Of a DNA stretch of 64,000 bases, positions 27,668 through 35,650 are shown piece after piece. This DNA comes from Hyphomicrobiales bacterium (GTDB lineage Bacteria > Pseudomonadota > Alphaproteobacteria > Rhizobiales > Rhizobiaceae). The position numbers and the translations under genes were made by a program. A model generated the notes under the pieces. The model saw only the letters and a program-made list of their open reading frames with translations, did no database searches and was not told where the DNA came from. The stretch spans positions 124,001 to 188,000 of the forward strand of contig UBWZ01000007.1 of assembly GCA_900469345.1 (NCBI GenBank), in the 5' to 3' direction. Every line of letters starts with the position of its first letter. Position 1 is the stretch's first letter.

Positions 27668-28150
27668 ATGCACACAGATTACAAGGTCGGCTCGCTGCAG
27701 GCGGACACCGTCGCACGGGCCTTTGTCGTCATCGGCCAACTGTTCCCTGCCGCGTCGTTTCGGGAATGGTGCCTTGCGACCGCCACCGACATCCAGAGAA
27801 ACGACTGGCTGACCGCGACGGACAGAGCCGGCGTCATCCGCGGCCTCTGTCATCTCTTCGTCGGCGAAGCGATGCCGACCCGGCAGCTGGAAGTGCCGGT
27901 GTTTGCCTCGATCAGCCTGTTTGATGAACGCAGGATTGCCCGCGTGCTCTTCGAGGTCGCCCGGGAGCGGGCGGAACAGGAGCACTGCCTGCGGATCCAT
28001 TTCTGGCCGGCGGGCCTGGCCGCCTGGCCAATACTAGTGAGGCCCGAAACGCAGACAGCACCCCGGGGCGGCCTGCTCTACGACCTGCAAGGCGATCACA
28101 ACAGCCAAACCAGCGTTTTCCGGACGGGTCGCCGGGTGCTGCCGCACTAG
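27668..28150 (+). CDS. Hypothetical soluble protein (160 aa) in the FixK-type island
   Basis: A 160-residue protein starting at 27668 with GGGAGG 5 bases upstream. It has no signal peptide, membrane segment or recognised motif; residues 1-115 look helical and the tail is rich in basic residues. It is divergent from adhP across a perfect FNR/FixK palindrome, and is followed by a large inverted repeat before the Crp/Fnr gene. Function unknown; an oxygen-limitation role is inferred from context. Confidence 0.65.
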   Translation: MHTDYKVGSLQADTVARAFVVIGQLFPAASFREWCLATATDIQRNDWLTATDRAGVIRGLCHLFVGEAMPTRQLEVPVFASISLFDERRIARVLFEVARERAEQEHCLRIHFWPAGLAAWPILVRPETQTAPRGGLLYDLQGDHNSQTSVFRTGRRVLPH

Positions 28151-28218
28151 GCCGGAATTCCAGCCCGTTACAATTCGTCACGCAATCGAACATATCGTAA
28201 CAGGGCTGGCATCCGGCC
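28150..28218. repeat. Large inverted repeat between the 160-aa gene and the Crp/Fnr gene
   Basis: The left arm reads GGCCGGA-att-CCAGCCC-GTTAC (28150-28171). The right arm reads GTAAC-a-GGGCTGG-ca-TCCGGCC (28197-28218). That gives 19 paired bases with small internal mismatches around a 25-nt spacer. It begins in the last base of the upstream stop codon and ends 46 bp before the regulator ATG. There is no T-run. It could form an RNA hairpin (3'-end or leader) or a DNA operator. Confidence 0.65.
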
Positions 28219-28264
28219 GTTACCGAGCGGGACCTACTGTGTCTGCAAGCACGGAGGTTTCCCC

Positions 28265-29014
28265 ATGTACATCGTTCGCGAACAGAAGATCATTGCGTCC
28301 CCTGAGATGAGGACGGGCAGCGAGGCGCAGTGTCTGCGTGACGTTTTCCGTCAACAGGCATCGGAGCACCTGACGGCCGGCAAGTCGTTGTTTCTCGAGG
28401 GAGACAGGGCGGAACACGTCTTCGAGGTAGTCGAAGGCGCGCTGCGGATCTTCAAGATCATTTCCGACGGCCGGCGCGTGATCACCGGTTTTCTCTATTC
28501 CGGTGATATCATCGGCCTGGCGGTCGGTCAGCGCTACCTCTACAGCGCCGAGGCGATTTCGGTGGCGACGGTCAAGCGCGTCAGCCGCCGCCGGTTCGAT
28601 TTAGCCGTGACCGACAACCAGCGGCTGCAGCCGGAATTCTTCGCTCTGGTTTCCGACGAGATGGCGGCGGCCCAGGACCAGATGGTGCTGCTCTCCTGCA
28701 AGAATGCAGAGGAACGGATCTGTTCCTTCCTCCTCAAGTTCATGAAGCACAACTCGCTGCCCGGTGAACGGCGCCGCAATATCGAGCTGCCAATGTGCCG
28801 CCAGGATATTGCCGACTATCTTGGCCTGACCATCGAGACCGTGTCGAGAACCTTCACAAAGCTGATCCAGAAGGGCGTGGTGAGCATCGAGAACAGCGCG
28901 CTGCGCCACACCATCGCCATCGAACGCCCGGCTCTCCTGGCAAGGCTTGCCGGCGACGGAGAAGAGGTCTGCTGGCACGAGGGCCTGATGGCAGGTCAGC
29001 AGGCGGGGCATTGA
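28265..29014 (+). CDS. Crp/Fnr-family regulator of FixK type
   Basis: A 249-residue protein with a cNMP-binding-like beta-roll (about 35-125) and a C-terminal helix-turn-helix (about 175-235) containing MCRQDIADYLGLTIETVSRTFTKL. The recognition helix with E-x2-SR is the FNR/FixK kind that reads TTGA half-sites. The four-cysteine [4Fe-4S] set of FNR is absent (only one Cys in the N-terminal region), so it is FixK-like rather than an oxygen sensor. It is the likely regulator of the neighbouring TTGA-type boxes. Confidence 0.85.
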   Translation: MYIVREQKIIASPEMRTGSEAQCLRDVFRQQASEHLTAGKSLFLEGDRAEHVFEVVEGALRIFKIISDGRRVITGFLYSGDIIGLAVGQRYLYSAEAISVATVKRVSRRRFDLAVTDNQRLQPEFFALVSDEMAAAQDQMVLLSCKNAEERICSFLLKFMKHNSLPGERRRNIELPMCRQDIADYLGLTIETVSRTFTKLIQKGVVSIENSALRHTIAIERPALLARLAGDGEEVCWHEGLMAGQQAGH

Positions 29015-29054
29015 ACCCCAACAGGTGAAGCGATCCGCCCCTGCCCGGAGAAGG

Positions 29055-30044
29055 TCAGGGGACCTCGAAGACTTCGCCCGGCCGCATCGGTCGAAACCTC
29101 TCGCGGGCGACGCCCTTGGCATCCAGCGCGCGGTGCAGCGCCCTGATGGGATCGTCGACCGCTTCGTCCGTCAGCTTCAACGTTCCCCAGTGATGGCCGA
29201 CGGCGTAAGCGGCGTCGCAGAGCAACATGCCGTTGACCGCTTCCTCCGGGTTCTGGTGCTGCGGCCGCATGAACCAGCGCGGCTCATAGGCACCGATCGG
29301 CAGGATCGCGAGGCGGAAGCCTCCATGTTTTTCCAGTGCCGCCCGGTAGTTGATGCCGTCGTGAAAGCCTGTATCGCCGATGTGGTAGATCTTGCCCGCC
29401 GTCGTTTCCAGAACGAAGCTTGCCCACAGCGCCATGCGTCGATCACCCATGCCGCGTGCCGACCAGTGATGGCAGGGTTCACAGTAAAGCACCGCCTCGT
29501 CGCCGATCGCCTGGCTCATGCTCCAATCCATGACGCTGACGGCGGCGCTGGGCACGCCGGACCGGATGATCACGTCATTGCCGAGCGGCGTGACAAACTG
29601 TGGTCGAAAGCGCTCCTGCAGGCGCCTCAGGGTCTCGAGATCCAGGTGATCGTAATGATTGTGCGTGACGATGACGAGGTCGATGGGCGGCAGGTCGTCC
29701 AGCCGGATCCCGGGCGGGTTGGCGCGCTTCGGTCCGGCGAAGGAGACCGGGCTGGTGCGCTCGCTCCAGACGGGATCGGTCAGAATGTTGAGGCCACCGA
29801 CCTGAAGCAACAGGGTGGCATGGCCGACCATGGTTACCACGACGCGGTCGCCCGACACGCGCTCTTCCGGAACGGCCTGCGGGAAGGGGCTGTCCACCGT
29901 CTGCGGCCATGGCTTGTTGCCCTTGCCCAACTTCCAGCGGATGACGGCGGCAAGGCCGAGTGGCGTCTCGCCGCCAGGATTGAAGAAGCGCGTCCCGTCG
30001 AAATGATCGGAGACTGCGCCGGAGTAATATCGATTGCCCGCCAT
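29055..30044 (-). CDS. Metallo-beta-lactamase-fold hydrolase (UlaG/NAPE-PLD-like)
   Basis: A 329-residue cytosolic MBL-fold hydrolase. It contains VGHATLLLQ, then the metal motif THNHYDHLD (HxHxDH), a GDTGFHDG segment and a GHHWGTLKL segment. This plan is that of the RomA/NAPE-PLD-like branch. Such enzymes hydrolyse phosphodiesters or lactones; the substrate is not known. It converges on the Crp/Fnr gene with 40 bp between the stops. Confidence 0.8.
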   Translation of the reverse strand: MAGNRYYSGAVSDHFDGTRFFNPGGETPLGLAAVIRWKLGKGNKPWPQTVDSPFPQAVPEERVSGDRVVVTMVGHATLLLQVGGLNILTDPVWSERTSPVSFAGPKRANPPGIRLDDLPPIDLVIVTHNHYDHLDLETLRRLQERFRPQFVTPLGNDVIIRSGVPSAAVSVMDWSMSQAIGDEAVLYCEPCHHWSARGMGDRRMALWASFVLETTAGKIYHIGDTGFHDGINYRAALEKHGGFRLAILPIGAYEPRWFMRPQHQNPEEAVNGMLLCDAAYAVGHHWGTLKLTDEAVDDPIRALHRALDAKGVARERFRPMRPGEVFEVP

Positions 30045-30156
30045 GGCCCCTCGTCGTGTGGATGGTCCAAGCCATGACCATCGCTATCATTCGCGTTCGC
30101 GGACGCTTCTAGCAGCTTTGGCGGGGACGGGCGAACGCCTTCTTCCGCAAAAAAAG

Positions 30157-30189
30157 GACGACGCCCCGCGTCATCCGCGGGGCGTCGTC
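30157..30189 (-). terminator. Strong intrinsic terminator for the 66-aa gene
   Basis: GACGACGCCCCGCG and CGCGGGGCGTCGTC form a perfect 14-bp stem with a 5-nt loop. Read on the minus strand it is followed directly by CCTTTTTTT, a proper U-run. On the plus strand TCTCCTCGTTTTGT follows, so some bidirectional action is possible. Confidence 0.85.
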
Positions 30190-30214
30190 TCTCCTCGTTT
30201 TGTTTCCGGCCAGC

Positions 30215-30415
30215 CTAGGTAAGGCGACCGAGGCGGTGGTAGAGATTGGAATACTTCGCCCAGTCGGGCCGATCGCCATTCTGCTGCAGGTACTGGCTGA
30301 TCGCAGTGCGGATGAGTTCGAAGTCTTCCTGGCAGAAGACGGCGCGGGACCGCTGCGGCTCGGCCGACTTGAAGGTCTCTGCGGTGTTCGATGTCTGCAT
30401 GGATTGGTTCAACAT
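30215..30415 (-). CDS. Small conserved protein (66 aa)
   Basis: A 66-residue polar protein (MLNQSMQTSNTAETFK...) without membrane segment or recognised motif. It contains CQEDFELIRTAISQYLQQNG, a probable helix. It ends just before a strong intrinsic terminator, which supports it as an expressed gene. It lies 76 bp downstream of isocitrate lyase on the same strand. Rhizobial small proteins of this kind accompany aceA; the function is unknown. Confidence 0.6.
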   Translation of the reverse strand: MLNQSMQTSNTAETFKSAEPQRSRAVFCQEDFELIRTAISQYLQQNGDRPDWAKYSNLYHRLGRLT

Positions 30416-30471
30416 GGTGCTTTTCCTTGATCGGGTGTGATTTGATGCCTAGCCGCTTGTTCGCGGCTCAC

Positions 30472-30511
30472 GCCGCGAACTGGTTCACGGCCTAGGCCGC
30501 GAACTGGTTCA
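30472..30511 (-). repeat. 24-bp-period tandem repeat at the aceA 3' end
   Basis: A 16-nt sequence (GCCGCGAACTGGTTCA) occurs at 30472-30487 and 30496-30511. On the minus strand the last codons and stop of aceA (NQFAA, stop) are thus repeated in frame just after the stop, followed by a degenerate third copy. It looks like a slippage duplication. Confidence 0.7.
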
Positions 30512-32084
30512 TCGTGTTGTGCTGTCCGCCGGCCTTCAGCGCGGCTTCGCCGGCGAAATACTCCTTGTGGTCGTCGCCGAGATCGGAGCCGGCCATGTTC
30601 TGGTGCTTGACGCAGGCAATTCCCTGGCGGATTTCCTGACGCTGCACGTTCGCGACATAGCCGAGCATGCCCTGATCGCCGAAATAGTCGCGGGCCAGAT
30701 TGTCGGTCGACAGCGCGGCCGTATGGTAGGTCGGCAGCGTGATCAGGTGATGGAAGATCCCGGCGCGTGCGGCCGCGTCGCGCTGGAAAGTCCGGATCCG
30801 CTCGTCCGCCTCGATCCCGAGGTCCGTGCCGTCGTAATCCACGCTCATCAGCCGTGCCCGGTCGTAAGTCGAAACATCCCGGCCCTCGGCCTGCCAGAGA
30901 TCGAAAACCTGCTGGCGGAAGTTGAGCGTCCAGTTGAACGAGGGCGAGTTGTTGTAGACCAGCTTGGCACCCGGAACGGCTTTCCGGATACGGTCGACCA
31001 TGCCGGCAATCTGCTCGATATGCGGCTTCTCGGTCTCGATCCACAGCAGGTCGGCGCCATTTCTCAGGGCATGGATGCAATCGAGAACGCAGCGGTCCGC
31101 ACCCGTGCCGGGGCGAAACTGGAAGAGGTTCGACGCCAGGCGCTTCGGGCGGACCAGCTTACCGCCACGGCTGATGACGATCTCGCCGTCCAGCCGGGTG
31201 GGCTCCGCAACCTCCTCGCAATCGAGGAAGGAATTGTAGAGGTCGCCGATATCGCCCGCCTCGCGGCTGAAGGCGATCTGCTTGGTGAGGCCGGCGCCCA
31301 GCGAATCCGTGCGAGCAACGATGATCCCGTCGTCGATCCCAAGCTCCAGGAAGGCATAGCGGCAAGCGCGGATCTTCGCCACGAACTCCTCGTGCGGAAC
31401 GGTGACTTTGCCGTCCTGATGACCGCACTGCTTCTCGTCCGAGACCTGGTTTTCGATCTGCAGTGCGCAGGCCCCCGCCTCGATCATCTTCTTCGCCAGC
31501 AGATAGGTCGCCTCGGCATTGCCGAAGCCGGCGTCGATATCGGCGATGACGGGAACGACATGGGTCTGGTGGCCATCGATCGCCTGGATCAGTTGCTCCT
31601 CGCGGATCCGATCGCCGGCGGCGCGGGCCGCATCCAGATCGCGAAACAGCATGCCCAGTTCGCGGGCGTCCGCCTGGCGCAGGAAGGTATAGAGTTCCTC
31701 GATCAGGGCCGGGACACTAGTCTTTTCGTGCATGGACTGGTCCGGCAGTGGCCCGAATTCAGAGCGCAGGGCGGCGACCATCCAGCCCGAAAGGTAGAGA
31801 TAGCGCCTTTCGGTCGTGCCGAAGTGCTTCTTGACGGCGATCATCTTCTGCTGCCCGATGAAGCCGTGCCAGCAGCCGAGCGACTGGGTATATTTGGACG
31901 GGTCGGCGTCATAGGCGGCCATGTCGCGGCGCATGATGCCGGCCGTGTAGCGGGCAATGTCGAGCCCGGTCTGGAACCGGTTCTGCAGGCGCATGCGTGC
32001 GGTCGCCTCGGCGCTGATGCCGCCCCAGTTCTCATTCGCGCCGATCGTGCCGGTGAGGTCTCTTATGCTGTCCTTGTAGTGCAT
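30492..32084 (-). CDS. aceA: Isocitrate lyase (long form)
   Basis: A 530-residue enzyme cleaving isocitrate to glyoxylate and succinate. The start at 32084 has AAGGAGG upstream. The catalytic motif is KQCGHQDGK (about 216-224, the KKCGH family signature), and SRTDSLGAG-type and WIETEKP segments follow. The length and the KQCGHQDGK form resemble the approximately 530-residue Pseudomonas-type enzyme rather than the approximately 430-residue form usual in rhizobia; this comparison is from memory. It is divergent from an XRE/DUF2083 regulator. Confidence 0.95.
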   Translation of the reverse strand: MHYKDSIRDLTGTIGANENWGGISAEATARMRLQNRFQTGLDIARYTAGIMRRDMAAYDADPSKYTQSLGCWHGFIGQQKMIAVKKHFGTTERRYLYLSGWMVAALRSEFGPLPDQSMHEKTSVPALIEELYTFLRQADARELGMLFRDLDAARAAGDRIREEQLIQAIDGHQTHVVPVIADIDAGFGNAEATYLLAKKMIEAGACALQIENQVSDEKQCGHQDGKVTVPHEEFVAKIRACRYAFLELGIDDGIIVARTDSLGAGLTKQIAFSREAGDIGDLYNSFLDCEEVAEPTRLDGEIVISRGGKLVRPKRLASNLFQFRPGTGADRCVLDCIHALRNGADLLWIETEKPHIEQIAGMVDRIRKAVPGAKLVYNNSPSFNWTLNFRQQVFDLWQAEGRDVSTYDRARLMSVDYDGTDLGIEADERIRTFQRDAAARAGIFHHLITLPTYHTAALSTDNLARDYFGDQGMLGYVANVQRQEIRQGIACVKHQNMAGSDLGDDHKEYFAGEAALKAGGQHNTMNQFAA

Positions 32085-32169
32085 GGCTCTCTTCCTCCTT
32101 GAGCGACGTCCTATCGGTACGCTGGAAAAGACAAGGTCGCGACGCCGTGCGGTGTGCACTTGTCAAACT

Positions 32170-32188
32170 TTACAAGACCTGTTTGTAA
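32170..32188. promoter_or_regulatory. TTACAA-N7-TTGTAA palindrome between aceA and its divergent regulator
   Basis: A perfect inverted repeat TTACAA-GACCTGT-TTGTAA lies 26 bp before the regulator start and about 86 bp from the aceA start. It is the best candidate operator of the XRE/DUF2083 regulator, controlling both genes. Confidence 0.55.
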
Positions 32189-32213
32189 TGTTGTGTGGGA
32201 TGTGGAGGACGTC

Positions 32214-33611
32214 TTGGCGGAGAAGGCAACCTACCTTGGACCGCGGATCCGGCGGCTGCGGCGCGACATGGGGCTGACGCAGGCCGATATGGCCGCGGAT
32301 CTCGAGATATCGCCCTCCTACATCGCGCTGATGGAACGCAACCAGCGACCGGTTACCGCGGAAATTCTCCTGCGTCTCGCCAAGGCCTACAAGATCGACT
32401 TCTCGACTTTTCACGAAGGCGCGGGTCCCGACACTGCGGCTCGCGTCCAGGCGGTCCTGCGCGATCCGCTGCTTGCGGACATCGAGTTCGGGGCACTGGA
32501 AGTGGCCGACATCGCCCACAGCTTCCCCGGTTTTGCGGAAGCCCTGCTGCGGCTCCACACCGCCTACAAGGAAGAACAGTTCGCGCTGGCCGACCGCCGC
32601 CAGGACCTCGACCAGGACGGCACGTCATCGACCGGAGACCCGGTTGCCGCGATCCGCAGCTTTCTGGCCGCCCGCCGCAACTGCTTCCCCCTGCTCGATG
32701 CGGCATCGGAAAGGCTCGCGGCCCGCATCGCCGAAGGGGGAGGGCTGGTTGCATACCTGCGGCAGCACCATGCCTTACGGGTGCGGCGAATGCCGCCGGA
32801 TGTGATGGCCGGTTCGGTGCGGCGGCTGGACTGGCACCGCAAGGATCTTCTGCTTGACGAGACGCTCGATGCCGCGGCAGAGAATTTCCAGATGGCGCAG
32901 CAGCTTGCCTATCTGGAGTTCGTCGAACAGATCGATACGGCCGTCGAGGAGGGGAAGTTCGAGAGCGACAACGCGCGCCGGCTCGCCCATCGCAGCTTGG
33001 CCGCATATTGCGCTGCCGCCGTGCTGATGCCCTACGCCGCTTTCGCCAAGGCGGTCGAAACCACACGCTACGACATCGAACGGCTGGCCCGGCAATTCGG
33101 CACCAGCTTCGAGCAGACCGCCCACCGGCTGACCACGCTGCAGAAACCGGGCCAAGAACGCGTGCCCTTCTTTTTCATCCGCGTCGATACCGCCGGCAAT
33201 GTCTCGAAGAGGCTTAACAGCGGAACCTTTCCTTTCGCACGTCATGGCGGTGGCTGTCCGCTCTGGACGGTCCACCAGGTCTTCAAGACGCCGGGACAGG
33301 TGATCACCCAGTGGCTGGAGCTGCCGGACGGGCAACGCTATTTCTCGATCGCCAGGACGGTGCGCTCCGGCGGCGGAGCTTTCGCAGCCCCCACCGTTGA
33401 GCGGGCGATCGCACTGGTCTGCGAGGCAGACCGGGCGGACCGCCTGGTTTATGCGCGCGCCAACACGCAAGCTCCGACACCGATCGGGATCGCCTGCCGC
33501 ATCTGCCACCGCGTCGCCTGTACGGCACGCTCCGAGCCGCCGATCGGCCGTCAGCTCTTGCCCGACAATTATCGCCGGACAGAGGCCCCTTTCGGATTTT
33601 CTGACGCCTGA
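32214..33611 (+). CDS. XRE/DUF2083 regulator (RamB/ScfR-like) divergent from isocitrate lyase
   Basis: A 465-residue protein started at TTG 32214 with GGAGG 5 bases upstream. The N-terminal XRE helix-turn-helix (about 8-65) has MGLTQADMAADLEISPSYIAL. A central IrrE-like/COG3800 region and a C-terminal DUF2083 domain with cysteines (CRICHRVAC) follow. Proteins of this build (RamB, ScfR) control acetate and short-chain acyl metabolism, including isocitrate lyase, in other bacteria. It probably responds to acyl-CoA status. Confidence 0.85.
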   Translation: MAEKATYLGPRIRRLRRDMGLTQADMAADLEISPSYIALMERNQRPVTAEILLRLAKAYKIDFSTFHEGAGPDTAARVQAVLRDPLLADIEFGALEVADIAHSFPGFAEALLRLHTAYKEEQFALADRRQDLDQDGTSSTGDPVAAIRSFLAARRNCFPLLDAASERLAARIAEGGGLVAYLRQHHALRVRRMPPDVMAGSVRRLDWHRKDLLLDETLDAAAENFQMAQQLAYLEFVEQIDTAVEEGKFESDNARRLAHRSLAAYCAAAVLMPYAAFAKAVETTRYDIERLARQFGTSFEQTAHRLTTLQKPGQERVPFFFIRVDTAGNVSKRLNSGTFPFARHGGGCPLWTVHQVFKTPGQVITQWLELPDGQRYFSIARTVRSGGGAFAAPTVERAIALVCEADRADRLVYARANTQAPTPIGIACRICHRVACTARSEPPIGRQLLPDNYRRTEAPFGFSDA

Positions 33612-33680
33612 TCGACCGAGTAGCGCCCACACCGGACCTTCTCCCGACACTCCCGTGAGCATGCCAAACAGCGAGATATT

Positions 33681-33697
33681 ATTGCACTTTTCGCAAT
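33681..33697. promoter_or_regulatory. ATTGC-N7-GCAAT dyad upstream of the haloperoxidase-like gene
   Basis: ATTGC-ACTTTTC-GCAAT is a perfect 5-bp-arm dyad in an AT-rich patch about 200 bp upstream of the hydrolase start, with a second GCAATTGTGC at 33716-33725. The shape is that of a LysR-type site, though no LysR gene adjoins. Confidence 0.35.
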
Positions 33698-33898
33698 TAA
33701 GTCGTCAGAAATCCTGCAATTGTGCGGGTTGGCCGTCCTTGGCACTATAGGACATCAGACGAGCAAGGCACTCACCTGATGCCGCAGAGCGACGGGCGCT
33801 GCGGCGGCTTCAAAGACCGCCACACTGACGTTACCGAGACCCATCATTGTCGCAGCCGACGCTGCATCTGAGACCAACCCACACAAGGAAACAGGACC

Positions 33899-34735
33899 AT
33901 GGGCTTTATCACCACCACGGACGGCACCGAGATTTTCTTCAAGGACTGGGGTCCGAAGGACGCGCAGCCGATCGTCTTCCACCACGGATGGCCGCTGTCG
34001 TCGGACGACTGGGATGCGCAAATGCTGTTCTTCCTGGCAAACGGCTACCGGGTCGTCGCTCATGACCGCCGCGGCCACGGCCGCTCGGCACAGGTTTCCG
34101 AGGGCCACGACATGGACCATTACGCCGCGGATGCGTTTGCGGTCGCCGAAGCGCTTGACCTCAAGAATGCCGTCCACATCGGCCACTCGACCGGCGGCGG
34201 CGAAGTTGCCCGCTATGTTGCCAAGCATGGCGAGCCGGCCGGCCGCGTCGCCAAGGCAGTGCTCGTCTCCGCGGTCCCGCCGCTGATGCTGAAGACCGAC
34301 GCCAATCCCGAAGGCCTGCCGCTCGAGGTGTTCGACGGCTTCCGCTCGGCGCTAGCCGCCAACCGTGCGCAGTTCTTCCGCGATGTCCCGGCCGGACCGT
34401 TCTATGGCTTCAACCGCGACGGTGCGACCGTGCATGAAGGTGTGATCCAGAATTGGTGGCGGCAGGGCATGATGGGAAGCGCCAAGGCGCATTACGACGG
34501 CGTCAAGGCCTTCTCGGAAACCGACCAGACGGAAGACCTGAAGGCGATCAGCGTCCCGACGCTGGTTCTGCACGGCGAGGACGACCAGATCGTGCCGATC
34601 GCCGACGCAGCCATGAAGTCGATCAAGCTGTTGAGAAACGGCACGCTGAAGACCTATCCGGGCTTCTCGCACGGCATGCTGACCGTCAATGCCGACGTGC
34701 TGAACGCCGACCTTCTCGCCTTCATCAAGGCCTGA
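33899..34735 (+). CDS. Alpha/beta hydrolase (cofactor-free haloperoxidase/arylesterase-like)
   Basis: A 278-residue alpha/beta hydrolase. The oxyanion segment HHGWPLSSDDWD, the nucleophile elbow GHSTGGG (Ser about 100) and the late LHGEDDQIVP (Asp) and FSHGM (His) complete the triad. The sequence order resembles the non-heme chloroperoxidase/perhydrolase group, which perform perhydrolysis or hydrolyse small esters. There is no signal peptide. It stands alone, with a possible terminator after it. Confidence 0.85.
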   Translation: MGFITTTDGTEIFFKDWGPKDAQPIVFHHGWPLSSDDWDAQMLFFLANGYRVVAHDRRGHGRSAQVSEGHDMDHYAADAFAVAEALDLKNAVHIGHSTGGGEVARYVAKHGEPAGRVAKAVLVSAVPPLMLKTDANPEGLPLEVFDGFRSALAANRAQFFRDVPAGPFYGFNRDGATVHEGVIQNWWRQGMMGSAKAHYDGVKAFSETDQTEDLKAISVPTLVLHGEDDQIVPIADAAMKSIKLLRNGTLKTYPGFSHGMLTVNADVLNADLLAFIKA

Positions 34736-34754
34736 GGCAGCAGACTGGAAATAC

Positions 34755-34777
34755 GGCGGGGCAAATGCCCTGCCGCC
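34755..34777 (+). terminator. Possible terminator after the haloperoxidase-like gene
   Basis: GGCGG and CCGCC form the base of a stem with inner GGCA/TGCC and a small bulge, followed by TTTCTC. Confidence 0.5.
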
Positions 34778-34789
34778 TTTCTCATAACA

Positions 34790-35650
34790 TCAGACGCCGT
34801 GCGTCCCGTCATAGCCGTTGATCGCGGGAGGCACCCAGCCGTCCGGCGTCCCGGCGGGCCGATAGATCTCGACGACCATGGGATGGCAGGACGCCGTATC
34901 GGAGGAATGCTCGGACGAGCAGTCGCCACCGGGGCAGGCCGACATGCAGCCGAGCAGATCGATCTCGGCAAAGAACTCCAGATAGTCGCCCGGCCGCACG
35001 GGGCTCGCCTTCATGAAATACTGGCCGGTATCGCGGCTGAATCCGGTGCACATGAAGACGTTCAGCACATCGTGAATATAGGTTTCCGCTTCCCGCAACG
35101 GCATGCCCGTCGCGCCTGAAAAGGCGCGGGTGAGGTTCGAATGGCAGCAGTGGTGATACTGGCCGCCATGGCTGAGCAGATTGTGCGTATAGGGGTCGCA
35201 TCGTGTGCCGATCACGTCATGCACCGCACCGCCAAAAGCGTCAAACCCGTACCAGTCCAGCGTATCGTGGGTAATGGTGGCGATCGGCCGAAGATAGGGG
35301 AAGTTCGAAAACAGCTGGTCGCCGGTGCCAACATGGGTGCCGTTCAGCGCCCGCGTCTTGCCCGTATAGAGTCTTTCCTTCAGGTCATGCGCATTGAACA
35401 GGTTGAGATCGCCCACCTGCGGCCCCTCGCTGCAGAGAATGCGGGAGAAATGACCCTGCGGCACGCTCCAGGTCGCAGCTTCGCGGGCCGGAACGACCAC
35501 GGTTTCGACCAGTTCAAGCTTCTCCCTCAGCGCCCGATAGGCAGCAAGGTCTGGCCGCGGCAGATCTTCCACCGGATAACAGACCACCGGCGCGATCGCC
35601 CTGCGGGCATCGGCATCGGCGGGGGCCGTGGTCATGGCTTGGGGCTTCAT
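34790..35650 (-). CDS. DUF1989 (urea carboxylase-associated family) protein
   Basis: A 286-residue protein of the DUF1989/UCA family. It has the family landmarks of a cupin-like core (VPQGHFSRILC; GDLNLFNAHD; HHCCHSNLTRAF) and several conserved Cys and His residues (CHSN, CTGF, CPGGDCSS) suggesting a metal site. UCA-type proteins accompany urea/guanidine carboxylase systems or amine catabolism. It is divergent from the large aminotransferase fusion gene. Its exact reaction is not known. Confidence 0.75.
   Translation of the reverse strand: MKPQAMTTAPADADARRAIAPVVCYPVEDLPRPDLAAYRALREKLELVETVVVPAREAATWSVPQGHFSRILCSEGPQVGDLNLFNAHDLKERLYTGKTRALNGTHVGTGDQLFSNFPYLRPIATITHDTLDWYGFDAFGGAVHDVIGTRCDPYTHNLLSHGGQYHHCCHSNLTRAFSGATGMPLREAETYIHDVLNVFMCTGFSRDTGQYFMKASPVRPGDYLEFFAEIDLLGCMSACPGGDCSSEHSSDTASCHPMVVEIYRPAGTPDGWVPPAINGYDGTHGV

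Noticed and set aside
28265..29014. Crp/Fnr protein as an oxygen-sensing FNR
   Set aside because: The FNR cysteine ligands for the [4Fe-4S] cluster are absent, so it is treated as FixK-like.
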